A DNA stretch of 64,000 nt from an uncultured Spirochaetia bacterium (GTDB lineage: Bacteria; Spirochaetota; Spirochaetia; SZUA-6; Bin103), in the NCBI GenBank assembly GCA_958296075.1, contig CATQHW010000001.1:558001-622000 (forward strand). Direction: 5' to 3'. A program made the position numbers and the translations under genes. Of this stretch, positions 7,938-16,478 are shown piece by piece. The notes below the pieces were generated by a model, which worked only from the letters and a program-made list of their open reading frames with translations, did no database searches and was not told the origin of the DNA. Position 1 is the first letter of the stretch; every line of letters begins with the position of its first letter.

Positions 7938-8492
7938 TCATCGGATTCGTCGAGCAAGATGGTCGAAGTCCTCCCGGCACTTCTGTCGAATCGCGGCAAT
8001 GTTGCGCGCGGCCTCTTCTCCCAACCGCATGCGTCCCCCGCCCGGACCGTCGGCGACCCCCTGCTGTTGCGCGAGCACCGCGAAATAGCGCTCCTTTACG
8101 GACACCTCGGCCCGTACCACCGGCCAGCGCCAGTCGTTGGGCAGAACCAGTCCCGCGAGGGTCCAGGTCTCCAACTCCTCCCATGCGTTTTCGGCCAGGA
8201 ACCGTCGCCGTCCGTTGCCGAACTCCGTTTCGATCTGATTAAGTCGGTCACGGCGTGACGATTCTCCGTCCCGGTCCACGCAGAGGATGAAGAGGTCGAT
8301 CATCCCATCGTAACGGTCGACGATCTCCTGCAGACGTTCGGATTTCAGTGCTTCGCCGATGCCGCCGAGCAGCGGATCATTGCAGACCTCCACGCTTGCC
8401 TGGATATTCAGAGATCGAAAGAGCCGGCGGAAGAGGGGCCGCAGGAGATACTGATCGTTACGGAAGTCCTCGGGAATGATGAGCGCTCTCAT
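7938..8492 (-). CDS. Putative TOPRIM-like nuclease partner of the AAA ATPase
   Basis: A 184-residue protein whose ATG overlaps the stop of the ATPase gene by four bases (ATGA), so the two are almost certainly co-translated. Visible features fit a small TOPRIM-type fold: an early acid in LIIPEDF (Glu8), the DxD of FILCVDRDG (Asp73, Asp75), and a conserved-looking ENAWEELETW at 101-110. In DUF4276- and RloB-type partners of ABC-like ATPases the same three places hold E, DxD and an ELE-W motif. I infer a metal-dependent nuclease effector. It could instead be a non-catalytic partner. The pair resembles OLD/Abi-type anti-phage modules in layout, but no name can be assigned from sequence reading alone. 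Confidence 0.6.
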   Translation of the reverse strand: MRALIIPEDFRNDQYLLRPLFRRLFRSLNIQASVEVCNDPLLGGIGEALKSERLQEIVDRYDGMIDLFILCVDRDGESSRRDRLNQIETEFGNGRRRFLAENAWEELETWTLAGLVLPNDWRWPVVRAEVSVKERYFAVLAQQQGVADGPGGGRMRLGEEAARNIAAIRQKCREDFDHLARRIR

Positions 8493-9766
8493 GAATCGAG
8501 CGTCCGGTCGGAGCTCGCGCCGAACTGGATGGCATCTTCCATCCAGTTCGACCGGTGGAGCCTGCCCAATCCCTGCGACTGTCGCAGTTTACCGGCTTTG
8601 GGCAGGTCCGCCAGCGGACGCACGACGGCGTCATCGGTGTCCGGCCGGCGACAGACGACGGACATATGCTCGAAGGTGCGGTCGCCGACCATCTCCAGAA
8701 GATCGGGCGAGTGGGTAGTGGTGACTACCTGGACGTGACCCTTCCCGGTCTGGCTTTCGATAAGGTCGAGCAGCAGCCGTTGTCGAGCCGGGTGAATCCC
8801 GTTGTCGATCTCCTCGAACACGTAGAGCCCCGCCGGATTGGGGCCGAGCAGTGCGGCCAGCATCGCGAGCAACCGTAGCGTGCCGTCGGACGCCGCATAG
8901 GAAGACACGATCCTTCCGTTCTTTTCACGCAGCGCGAGCTGGACTCGTCCGGTCGTCGGATCGGTAGGAAACTCGAAGTCCGCTACGTCCATCGGCGTCA
9001 ACTCCCGAGTCCAATCGGCCAACGTGCGCCGGCGTTCCGGCGCCGCGCACACCTCTTTCAGCACCGTAGGCAGGTTGTCGCCGCTGTCTCCCAATACCGT
9101 CTGGCCAGGAAACGCGGGTTGCCGCATATGATCCGGAGACAGGTCGAGGAACCGCATGTCGGAGAACGTCTTCGCAACGCGTTCTGCCCAACCTTTCTGG
9201 GACCGGATGACGAGCTGGTGTTCTCCGATCTGAGTCAGCGCCGGCTGATCCGGCCTCACGGCGATCCGATATCCGAGTTTCTTCTGATTCCGGCTTCTGC
9301 CCATGCGGAGCAGGAGGTGGTTGTCGTCGTCCTGTTTTCGGACCGGATCCCCGGCGCCTGGATGGCTCGTGTAGACAGGCTCATAGTTTCCGAACGAGAG
9401 GCTCTCGGCCTTTACCGTGAACAACCCCGAGTTCGCGGCGTCGGGACCGACGGCGATCTCATAGACAACCTTCTCGTCGTTCAAACTCATGGTGACACTG
9501 AGGTCGAACGATGGCTGATCGAATCTGATGATTTCGTTCGGTGCGCCGCGAATGGGCTGCCACTCGACTTGACCGCCGGCGCCGTATTTGCCACCGATAA
9601 CGTCCGCCAACGCGTACCCGCGCCCGACGCCGTGAAGGAAGCGAAATGCATCGCGGAGGTTGCTCTTGCCGCTCGCGTTTGCGCCCACGATCACCGTGAA
9701 CGGCCCCATTTCAAGTCTCTCCGCAGCAAAGTTCTTGAAGTTTGTCAGGCCCAGCGAGGTGATCAT
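8489..9766 (-). CDS. AAA15/OLD-like (ABC-type, SMC-like) ATPase
   Basis: A 425-residue ATPase. Walker A is GANASGKSN at 28-36, preceded by the LTNFKNF strand typical of RecF/SMC-like ATPases. The ABC-like signature is SDGTLRLLAML, Walker B is YVFEEIDNGIHP around 312-322 with the double acid, and the switch histidine is in TTTHSPDLLEM near residue 352. This is the AAA_21/AAA_15 architecture found in defence and repair modules. The frame extends to a GTG at 9802, but ATG 9766 is preferred because the family begins just before the FKNF strand. The gene is followed, with overlap, by the TOPRIM-like gene at 8492. A homologous but broken pair lies at 40675-42117. Confidence 0.85.
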   Translation of the reverse strand: MITSLGLTNFKNFAAERLEMGPFTVIVGANASGKSNLRDAFRFLHGVGRGYALADVIGGKYGAGGQVEWQPIRGAPNEIIRFDQPSFDLSVTMSLNDEKVVYEIAVGPDAANSGLFTVKAESLSFGNYEPVYTSHPGAGDPVRKQDDDNHLLLRMGRSRNQKKLGYRIAVRPDQPALTQIGEHQLVIRSQKGWAERVAKTFSDMRFLDLSPDHMRQPAFPGQTVLGDSGDNLPTVLKEVCAAPERRRTLADWTRELTPMDVADFEFPTDPTTGRVQLALREKNGRIVSSYAASDGTLRLLAMLAALLGPNPAGLYVFEEIDNGIHPARQRLLLDLIESQTGKGHVQVVTTTHSPDLLEMVGDRTFEHMSVVCRRPDTDDAVVRPLADLPKAGKLRQSQGLGRLHRSNWMEDAIQFGASSDRTLDS

Positions 9767-9930
9767 TCCCGCGCCACCGCGAACCGAGGTGGCATGCAAC
9801 ACGCCATGGTCTCAAGCTACCACGGCGAACGTTGGCATGTCAGGGATCGACGGTAGATGGCGCAAGGCAGGAACGCAGGTTGACAGCGGCGCGGCGCTCC
9901 CGGCACCTTCGGTAGCCGTGTCTATCTATT

Positions 9931-9937
9931 GAGGAGG
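9931..9937 (+). promoter_or_regulatory. Strong Shine-Dalgarno of the sugar-binding protein
   Basis: GAGGAGG sits 6 nt before ATG 9944 and decides between that start and the in-frame codon at 9929, which would overlap the site. It is one of the strongest ribosome-binding sites in the window, as expected for an abundant binding protein. Confidence 0.7.
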
Positions 9938-9943
9938 ATCACC

Positions 9944-11272
9944 ATGAATCGGGCACGCATGTTGCTCATCGTCGCGGGCCTCTGCGCCATCGCAGCCGCG
10001 CCGCTGTTCGCCACCGGCGAGGACGAGGCCTCGCCGGCATCCGCCGCCGCCGACAATCCCTGGACCGCTGGCCAGGACCTCGCCGGCTCCACCGTCAACG
10101 TCTTCGGCGCCTTCGTCGACGTGGACGCGGAGCGCTTCGACGCCAGCATGGCGCCGTTCGAGGAACAGACCGGCATCGACATCGTCTACGAAGGATCGGG
10201 CGACTTCGAATCGCTGGTGGTGATTCGCGCCGAAGGCGGCGATCCGCCCGACATCGCGGCGTTCCCGCAGCCCGGCCTGATGACCGACCTGGTACGGCGC
10301 GGGTTCATCGCCGACCTCTCCGAGTCGTTCAGCATGGAGTACCTGCGGCAGCAGTACTCGGACGCCTGGATCGACCTGTCGCGCGTCGACGACACGATCG
10401 CCGGCGTCTGGTACCGGGCTTCGTTGAAGAGCCTGGTCTGGTACGCAAAGCCGGTGTTCGAAGCCAACGGCTACGCCATCCCGGAGACCTGGGACGAACT
10501 GGTCGCGCTTTCCGAACGGATGGTCAGCGACGGCTACGTCCCCTGGTCGATCGGCATCGAGAGCTCCGGGGCGACCGGCTGGGTCGCCACCGACTGGATC
10601 GAAGACATCCTGCTCCGCACGGCGACGCCCGAGCAGTACGACGCCTGGACGCGCGGCGAGCTGCCGTTCGATTCACCGGAGGTGCGCCGCGCGATCGAGA
10701 TCATGGGCGACATCTGGTTCCGCGACGACTTCGTCCTGGGCGGCCGCAGCGCGATCCTGACCGTGCCGTTCGGCGACGCGGCCACGCCGCTGGTCCAGGA
10801 TCCGCCGCGCGCGCTGATGCACCGGCAGGCCACCTTCATCGCCGGCTTCCTGCCGGAGAGCGCTCAGGAGCAGCTCGGGCAAGTCATCGACGTCTTCTAC
10901 CTGCCGCCCATCGACGCGGAAGAAGGGCGCGCGGCGCTCGGCGCCGGCGACATCTTCAGCGCCTTCAACGACGACCCGGCGACCCTGGCGGTGATGCGTT
11001 GGCTGTCATCCGGCGAGTCGACCCGCGTATGGGCCGGCTTCGGCGGCTTCGTGGCTCCGCACAAGGATGCCCGGATCGAGTGGCACGGTTCCTACATCGA
11101 CCAGAAAGCGGCGGAGATCATCCAGAACGCCGACACCTTCCGCTTCGACGGCTCGGATCTGATGCCGGGCGTGGTGGGAGCCGGCACCTTCTGGACCGGC
11201 ATGGTCGATTACGTCAGCGGCGAGGACCTGGGGTCGGTGCTCGGCAAGATCGACGCGTCGTTCCCGCGCTGA
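9944..11272 (+). CDS. Sugar ABC transporter substrate-binding protein (SBP family 1, AglE-like)
   Basis: A 442-residue periplasmic binding protein. The first 25 residues are a signal peptide ending LFA, followed by TGEDEASPA; there is no lipobox cysteine. The mature part has the family-1 pattern: VNVFGAFVDVDAERF, GIDIVYEGSGDFESL, a PDIAAFPQPG strand, and tryptophan-rich ligand-contact segments (WYRASLKSLVWYA, ETWDELV, GATGWVATDW). With the two permeases downstream it forms an importer resembling the AglEFG alpha-glucoside type. No ATP-binding subunit is encoded here, so a shared MsmX/UgpC-like ATPase elsewhere is likely. A stem-loop follows the gene and may protect its message. Confidence 0.9.
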   Translation: MNRARMLLIVAGLCAIAAAPLFATGEDEASPASAAADNPWTAGQDLAGSTVNVFGAFVDVDAERFDASMAPFEEQTGIDIVYEGSGDFESLVVIRAEGGDPPDIAAFPQPGLMTDLVRRGFIADLSESFSMEYLRQQYSDAWIDLSRVDDTIAGVWYRASLKSLVWYAKPVFEANGYAIPETWDELVALSERMVSDGYVPWSIGIESSGATGWVATDWIEDILLRTATPEQYDAWTRGELPFDSPEVRRAIEIMGDIWFRDDFVLGGRSAILTVPFGDAATPLVQDPPRALMHRQATFIAGFLPESAQEQLGQVIDVFYLPPIDAEEGRAALGAGDIFSAFNDDPATLAVMRWLSSGESTRVWAGFGGFVAPHKDARIEWHGSYIDQKAAEIIQNADTFRFDGSDLMPGVVGAGTFWTGMVDYVSGEDLGSVLGKIDASFPR

Positions 11273-11295
11273 GCGGAATCGCAGAACGCGCCCCG

Positions 11296-11335
11296 GCGCC
11301 GGCCGCAGGGTAAACACACACCCGGCGGCCGGCGC
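11296..11335 (+). terminator. GC-rich stem-loop between binding-protein and permease genes
   Basis: GCGCCGGCCGC (11296-11306) and GCGGCCGGCGC (11325-11335) are perfect reverse complements, and the 18-nt loop can pair further through GGGT and ACCC. There is no T-tract. In binding-protein operons such a hairpin usually stabilises the upstream message or attenuates transcription into the permease genes. Confidence 0.6.
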
Positions 11336-11350
11336 GCCGCGCACATCCGA

Positions 11351-12463
11351 ATGGCTGAGCGGGCACGGTCCGAGCGGGTTTCGGTCCTGCCGTTGGTTCG
11401 CGCCGCCGGGCTGTTCGCCGGCGTCGCGGTACTCATCCTCGCGGCGTTCCTGTTCATGCGGGACAGCCGCGCTCCGAAAGCGCTGATCGCCGTGGTCGCC
11501 CTGATCGTCGGCATCGGCGGGGTCTGGGGGCTCTTCTCCGCCGGCAACGGCGTGGTCGACGCGCTCCCGCGCCGCCTGCGGGACGCGGTCCGCCCGTGGC
11601 TGTTCGTGGGCCCCGCGATCCTGATCGCCTGCATCTACATCGTCTTTCCGGCGGTGCGCACGATCTGGATCAGCTTCTTCGACCGCACCTCACGCCTGTT
11701 CGTGGGGTTTGCGAACTACGCCTTCATCGTCACCGACCCGGAGATGCTGCTGGTGCTCCGCAACACCTTGCTCTGGGTGTTGCTGGTGCCGTTCTTCGCG
11801 GTGGTGCTGGGGCTGCTGATCGCGGTGCTGCTCGACCGCCTGGGCCGGGTGGTCGAGCGCATCATCAAGGCGCTGATCTTCCTGCCGATGGCGATATCGT
11901 TCGTCGGCGCCAGCGTGATCTGGCGCTTCGTCTACTATTTCCAGCCGGCCGGCTACGAACAGGTCGGCCTGTTGAACGCCATCGTCACCGCGCTCGGCGG
12001 CGAGCCGCAGGCATGGCTGACGCAGATACCCTGGAACGCGATCGGCGTCCCCTGGATGAACAACCTGTTCCTGATCTTCATCATGATCTGGCTGCAGACC
12101 GGATTCGCCATGGTGATCCTGTCCGCTGCGGTAAAGGGCGTGCCCAAGGAGCTGCTGGAGGCAGCCCGCATCGACGGCGCCGGCGAGATCAGGGTCTTCT
12201 TCCGGATCACCATCCCGCGCATCAGCGCCACCGTGCTCACCGTGTCGACCACGATCCTGTTCCTGGTGCTGAAGGTCTTCGACGTGGTGTTCGTCATGAC
12301 CAGCGGCAACTTCGACACCGACGTGGTGGCCTCGCGCATGTACGCGGAGGCGTTTCGGTTCTTCGACTTCGGACGCGGCAGCGCGCTGGCGGTGCTGCTG
12401 TTCATCATCGTCGTCCCCTTCATGATGCGGACCGTACGCCGCATGCGGAAGGAATCGGCATGA
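11351..12463 (+). CDS. Carbohydrate ABC transporter permease (AglF-like)
   Basis: A 370-residue membrane protein of the MalF/UgpA class. The cytoplasmic coupling motif is ELLEAARIDGAGEIRVFFRI, near residue 265. The core has six hydrophobic helices starting at PWLFVGPAILIACIY. In addition there are two N-terminal helices (residues 15-35 and 44-62) that ordinary UgpA proteins lack and AglF-type permeases have. The stop overlaps the start of the second permease (ATGA at 12460). It follows the binding protein after a stem-loop. Confidence 0.9.
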   Translation: MAERARSERVSVLPLVRAAGLFAGVAVLILAAFLFMRDSRAPKALIAVVALIVGIGGVWGLFSAGNGVVDALPRRLRDAVRPWLFVGPAILIACIYIVFPAVRTIWISFFDRTSRLFVGFANYAFIVTDPEMLLVLRNTLLWVLLVPFFAVVLGLLIAVLLDRLGRVVERIIKALIFLPMAISFVGASVIWRFVYYFQPAGYEQVGLLNAIVTALGGEPQAWLTQIPWNAIGVPWMNNLFLIFIMIWLQTGFAMVILSAAVKGVPKELLEAARIDGAGEIRVFFRITIPRISATVLTVSTTILFLVLKVFDVVFVMTSGNFDTDVVASRMYAEAFRFFDFGRGSALAVLLFIIVVPFMMRTVRRMRKESA

Positions 12464-13305
12464 AACCGGCCCGGCTGGTCATCTGGGTCTTCCTGGGAGC
12501 GCTGGTGGTCGTCTGGACGGCCCCCACGCTCGGCCTGCTGGTGAGCTCGTTCCGCCCCGCGGACGCGATCGCGAGCAGCGGCTGGTGGACGGCTCTCACC
12601 GAACCGTTCGCGGCCGGACAGTGGACCTTGCGCAATTACGAGCGGGTGATCCTGGCCGACAACATGGGCAACGCCTTCCTCAACAGCCTGCTGGTGACGA
12701 TCCCCTCCACGGTGATCCCGATCACGATCGCCGCGTTCGCCGCCTACGCGATCGCCTGGATGGACTTTCCGGGGCGCCATCTGATCTTCATCCTCATCGT
12801 CAGCCTGCTGATCGTGCCGCTGCAGATGGCGCTGATCCCCGTGCTGCGGCTCTATACCGGCCTGCGGCTGAACGGCACCTTTCTGGGCATCTGGCTTGCG
12901 CACACCGGTTTCGGCCTGCCGCTCGCCACCTATCTGCTGTACGGGTACATCGCCACCTCCATCTCCGGCGAGATCATCGAGTCGGCGCACACCGACGGCG
13001 CGACCCCGTGGGTCACCTTCACGCGGCTCGTGCTGCCGCTCTCCATGCCGGTGGTGGCGTCGTTCGCGATCTTTCAGTTCCTCTGGGTGTGGAACGACCT
13101 GCTGGTGGCGCTGGTGTTCCTGGGGACCAGGGCGGAACTGGCGCTGGTCACCACCCGGCTCGCCGAGCTGGTCGGCTCCCGCGGGCAGGATTGGCACGTG
13201 CTCACCTCCGGTGCGTTCATCACCATCGTGATGCCGTTGGTCATATTCTTCTCCCTGCAGCGCTACTTCGTACGCGGGCTGATGGCCGGCTCGGTCAAGG
13301 GGTAG
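12460..13305 (+). CDS. Carbohydrate ABC transporter permease (AglG/MalG-like)
   Basis: A 281-residue MalG-class permease beginning at the ATG that overlaps the stop of the first permease. It has an N-terminal helix (LVIWVFLGALVVVWTAP), the LRNYERV segment, and the EAA-loop variant EIIESAHTDGATPWVTFTRL, in which EAA is changed to ESA. It ends in the class-typical FFSLQRYFVRGLMAGSVKG. Partner of the genes at 9944 and 11351. The next gene, a DapA-like lyase 100 nt downstream, may belong to the same transcript and act on the imported sugar acid. Confidence 0.92.
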   Translation: MKPARLVIWVFLGALVVVWTAPTLGLLVSSFRPADAIASSGWWTALTEPFAAGQWTLRNYERVILADNMGNAFLNSLLVTIPSTVIPITIAAFAAYAIAWMDFPGRHLIFILIVSLLIVPLQMALIPVLRLYTGLRLNGTFLGIWLAHTGFGLPLATYLLYGYIATSISGEIIESAHTDGATPWVTFTRLVLPLSMPVVASFAIFQFLWVWNDLLVALVFLGTRAELALVTTRLAELVGSRGQDWHVLTSGAFITIVMPLVIFFSLQRYFVRGLMAGSVKG

Positions 13306-13404
13306 ACTCACCGCGCGCATCGCAGTCCACGCCGGTTGCGGCGCTCCGCCTTGCCGATCCGCGCGGATTGCGCGAAGCTGCGCGCACCCGCACGAGGAGC
13401 ACCC

Positions 13405-14318
13405 ATGTCCGCAGAGCGTCCCGCACCGCTGCACGGCTACATCATGCCGTTGCTGACCCCGTTCAACGCCGACGGCAGCGTCGACGAGCACGGCATGCGC
13501 GCCAACATCGCCTATCTCATCGGCGAAGGCATCCACGGAATCACCGTCACCGGCTCGTTCGGGGAGTTCCCGCTGCTGGCCGAGCAGGAGCGCGTGCGCC
13601 TGTACGACGTGGCTCCCGAAGAGGCGGCCGGGCGCTGCGCGGTGATCGCCGGCACCGCGCACGCGCGTACCGAGGTCATGATCGAGCTGGGCGACGCCGC
13701 CGCCCGCATCGGCATGGACGGGGTGATGATGCGCCGCCCCACTACCTGCGGCCCTCCGACGACGACCTGCGGCTGCACTTCGGCCGCATCGCCGCCGCCG
13801 CCACGCTGCCGGTCACGATCTACAACAATCCGCCGCGGGTCGGGATCAACATGTCGGTGGCCCTGCTGATCGAACTGAGCCGGCTCGACAACGTGGCGAC
13901 CATCAAGCAATCCAGCCTGGACCTCACGGACCTGATCGATCTGATCGATCGCACCGACGGTCAGGACGGCTTCTTCGTCACCAACGGCCAGGAGCCGCGG
14001 GCGCTGCCGGCGCTGGTCATGGGGGCGGACGCCAACTACGGCATCTCGCCGCTGATGCTGGGGCGGGAATGCATCGGGTTGTACGACTGCGTGCGCGGCG
14101 GCGACCTCCTGCGGGCGCGCGCCATTCAGCGCAAGGTGAACACGGTCCGCCGGGCGTTCACGGCGGCCGCCGCGACCCCGGCGGCCGCGTTGCGCTACCT
14201 GGCCAACAAGCGAGGACTGGCCGGCGGCCACCCGCGCGCTCCGATCGCGGAGCTGTCCGACGCCGACAAACGGCTGCTCGACCAAGCCGCGGAGGCGGCT
14301 GGCATGAGCTCCGTGTGA
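13405..14318 (+). pseudogene. DapA-family lyase, interrupted by a single-base frameshift
   Basis: ATG 13405 has GAGGAGC just upstream and starts MSAERPAPLHGYIMPLLTP. The first frame runs through GSFGEFPLL (the GTTGE-type loop) to DGVMM at 13731. The protein then continues in the next frame: APPHYLRPSDDDLR, TIYNNPPRVG with the catalytic Tyr, and VATIKQSSLDL with the Schiff-base Lys, ending GMSSV at 14318. One extra G at 13731 would join them into a normal protein of about 304 residues, and all catalytic residues are kept. It is therefore either a very recent pseudogene or a read error in a GC-rich run. Unlike the DapA-like protein at 6861 it retains the Tyr. Confidence 0.85.
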
Positions 14319-14340
14319 CGGGCCGGCGCGGGAGAAGAGC

Positions 14341-14870
14341 GTGCAGTTCCGCATCCTGGGCCGCACCGGCCTGTCAGTCTCCGTCGTCTCGTTCGGCACC
14401 GGCGGCCCCAGCGGGTTCGGCGCTCCGCAGGCCGCCGAGCGGCCGCAGCGCGCGGCGCTGGTGCGCCGCTGTCTCGACCACGGCATCAATCTCTTCGGCA
14501 CCTCGGCCAACTACGGCGAGAGCGAGGCGCTCCTCGGCGAGGCGCTGGCAGGGGTCCCACGCGACCGTTACCTGCTCCTGACCAAGTGGGCGCCGTCGCC
14601 GCGGTGGTCGCCGGCGGGAGTCGGCGGCGCCGACGCGCCGATCGAGGCCGACCCGGAGGCGCTGGCGCGCGGCGTTGAGGCGAGCCTGCGCCGGCTGCGC
14701 ACCGATGTCATCGCCATCCGGCCGTCCACACCGTGCTGACCGGCACCACGAACCTGCAGCATCTGGACGACAACGTCGCCTGCATGGAGACGCTTGATCT
14801 CCCGGAAGAGCACGCCGCTCGCCTGCGATCGCTGTTCGGCGATCTGGCCGTCTGGGCCGAACGCCGGCCG
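14341..14870 (+). pseudogene. Aldo/keto reductase with internal deletion
   Basis: GTG 14341 (GGAGAAGAG upstream) begins a typical N-terminus: RILGRTGLSVSVVSFGTGG, INLFGTSANYGESEALLG and YLLLTKWAP with the catalytic-type Lys. After LRRLRTDVIA at about 14715 the frame hits a stop, and the next frame opens directly at the C-terminal part VHTVLTGTTNLQHLDDN...RLRSLFGDL. The central barrel strands (about 130-150 residues) are missing and the frame is broken. The original was probably about 300 residues. Non-functional. Confidence 0.75.
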
Positions 14871-14888
14871 TCCGATGCAGATACACAC

Positions 14889-14901
14889 TACACTGCATGG
14901 C
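14889..14901 (+). promoter_or_regulatory. -10-like TACACT 7 nt before the membrane-protein start
   Basis: TACACT at 14889-14894, seven bases, then ATG 14902; no Shine-Dalgarno. Same arrangement as at 898, 7770, 17405, 34510 and 39027. Confidence 0.35.
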
Positions 14902-15486
14902 ATGGCCACCTTGCCGGGTCATCGGGCGGGGAAGTACGTGATTCCCGTCTTCCTGGTCCTCTACGTCCTGGTGGCGGGAACCAACCTCGTCTTTGGATTC
15001 CGTTCGGGTGAGATCTTTCCGTTCTTCGCCTGGACGCTGTTTTCCCATACGCCGGAGCGGATCAAGCTGCAACCCGCCATTCTGCTGCATACGATCGACG
15101 GCGAACCGGTGGCCAGCGCTCGTTACTTGCTGCCTGACGCAAGCGGCGGCGACCGCGCATCACTGCACCGGGTCTTCCGCGAGTGCGGCTTCCAGCAGCA
15201 CCACCCGGCGCGCCTCATGCCGGCGTTGGCGTCGCGCCTCGAGCGGAACCCGCTTCGCCACAGCACCTTGCCCGACCGTTGCGATGCGCTGGTGAAACGG
15301 ATCGTCTTTCCGATCGTGGAGCGGAAAACGGCGGGAACGCGCGTGGATTTCAGCATCGTCATGCTGCGCATCGATCTGCTGGAGGTCCGGGCGGACCTCG
15401 ACGGGCTCGCGGAGGGCACGTCGACGCCCGCCGATCATTACCGTCCCGACCGGCTGTTGGGCCGCTGGACCACGGCGGTCCTCTGA
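14902..15486 (+). CDS. Hypothetical protein with one N-terminal membrane helix
   Basis: A 194-residue protein. Residues 12-34 form one strong hydrophobic helix (YVIPVFLVLYVLVAGTNLVF) followed by EIFPFFAWTLFSHTP, and the rest is soluble and Arg-rich. The next gene, a polytopic HTTM-like protein, starts 14 nt after its stop, so the two probably form an operon and a membrane complex. The start at 14902 removes 36 upstream in-frame residues that overlap the aldo/keto reductase remnant. Function unknown. The pairing of a short anchor protein with an HTTM-like partner is the only clue. Confidence 0.7.
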   Translation: MATLPGHRAGKYVIPVFLVLYVLVAGTNLVFGFRSGEIFPFFAWTLFSHTPERIKLQPAILLHTIDGEPVASARYLLPDASGGDRASLHRVFRECGFQQHHPARLMPALASRLERNPLRHSTLPDRCDALVKRIVFPIVERKTAGTRVDFSIVMLRIDLLEVRADLDGLAEGTSTPADHYRPDRLLGRWTTAVL

Positions 15487-15500
15487 GGCGGGGCGGCGCC

Positions 15501-16478
15501 ATGCGGCCGTCCGCCGGCGTGCGCCGGCTCCGCCGGTGGCTGCGGTTCGATCCCGGGCCGCGACGCCGGCCGGCGGATTTGCGGCGCGCCGCCGTCGGCG
15601 TGGTGTGGCAGGCTCGTTGCTTCTACCTGTTCGTCGTATTCCTCACGTGGAGTGACTTGTCCACCGCCGCGGTCGCGCGAGCAGGAACGCCGACCGCGCC
15701 GTTGTGGCCGGTCATCATCCTCAACGAGTTGCTGGGCGCCGGATGGGTGGAGCGACTGACCGGCATCGCGATCGCCGGCTCGCTGATCGCATTGCTGGCG
15801 ATGGTGTTCCCGGGCAGCCGCCTCTGGCGTATCGGGGTCTGTCTCTATCTCCTGGTCGTGGTGGCGTTGAGAAACTCCTACGGGGCCATCACCCACGGCC
15901 ATCACGTCCTGATCTACGTCGGTTTCGCGCTCTCGTTTCTGCCGCCGGCGGCCGGCCGGCCGGAGCGGATGTCGCGCGGCGACGTCCTGGACTGCGTCAT
16001 GGCGCTCTGGTTCGCCCAGAGCATCGTGTTGCTGGCCTATTCCCTGGCCGGCTTCTGGAAGCTCTGGGCCAGCGGACCCGAGCTGCTGGCGGCGGACGGC
16101 TTCGTCCGGATCCTGCTGAACCACCTGCTGGAAACCACGCGGCCCGTACCTCCGCTGATGCCGTTTCTGGTGCGGCACGGATATCTGGCGCAGTTCCTGT
16201 TTCTGGGTGTCGTCTACGTGGAGATCGCCTCCCTTGCCGTACTGTTCCGGCCGCACCTGCACCGGCCGTGGGGCATCGCGTTGATGCTGGCTCACTTCGG
16301 CGCATCCTGGGCGCTGGGAGTCGCCTTTCCCTCGCAACAGTTCATCGTCGGGCTGCTGCTGGTGTTCTCGCCCTTGGCGCCGGCCCGCTTCTCATTGCTC
16401 GGACTGGCGCGGTCATTACCGGTCCTGGGACTGCCCTTCCGTTACGCCGGAAGACGCGCCAGCACACCGTCGAAATAG
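15501..16478 (+). CDS. HTTM-domain-like (vitamin K carboxylase-like) membrane protein
   Basis: A 325-residue polytopic protein with about eight hydrophobic helices between residues 30 and 310. Segments such as [37 protein letters not shown] and [16 protein letters not shown] resemble HTTM domains, the membrane core shared with gamma-carboxylases. The ATG at 15501 follows the purine-rich GAGGCGGGG. Its last 37 bases overlap the convergent UDP-glucuronate decarboxylase gene. Enzymatic role is unproven; bacterial HTTM proteins are mostly uncharacterised. Confidence 0.7.
   Translation: MRPSAGVRRLRRWLRFDPGPRRRPADLRRAAVGVVWQARCFYLFVVFLTWSDLSTAAVARAGTPTAPLWPVIILNELLGAGWVERLTGIAIAGSLIALLAMVFPGSRLWRIGVCLYLLVVVALRNSYGAITHGHHVLIYVGFALSFLPPAAGRPERMSRGDVLDCVMALWFAQSIVLLAYSLAGFWKLWASGPELLAADGFVRILLNHLLETTRPVPPLMPFLVRHGYLAQFLFLGVVYVEIASLAVLFRPHLHRPWGIALMLAHFGASWALGVAFPSQQFIVGLLLVFSPLAPARFSLLGLARSLPVLGLPFRYAGRRASTPSK

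Noticed and set aside
8529..9856. Overlapping plus-strand frames opposite the ATPase.
   Set aside because: The minus strand has complete Walker A, signature, Walker B and switch-His motifs; the plus frames have none.
11953..13662. A 569-codon minus-strand frame across the sugar permeases.
   Set aside because: Composition is His, Gln, Arg and Asp rich as expected for the complement of membrane-helix codons; the permeases are unmistakable.
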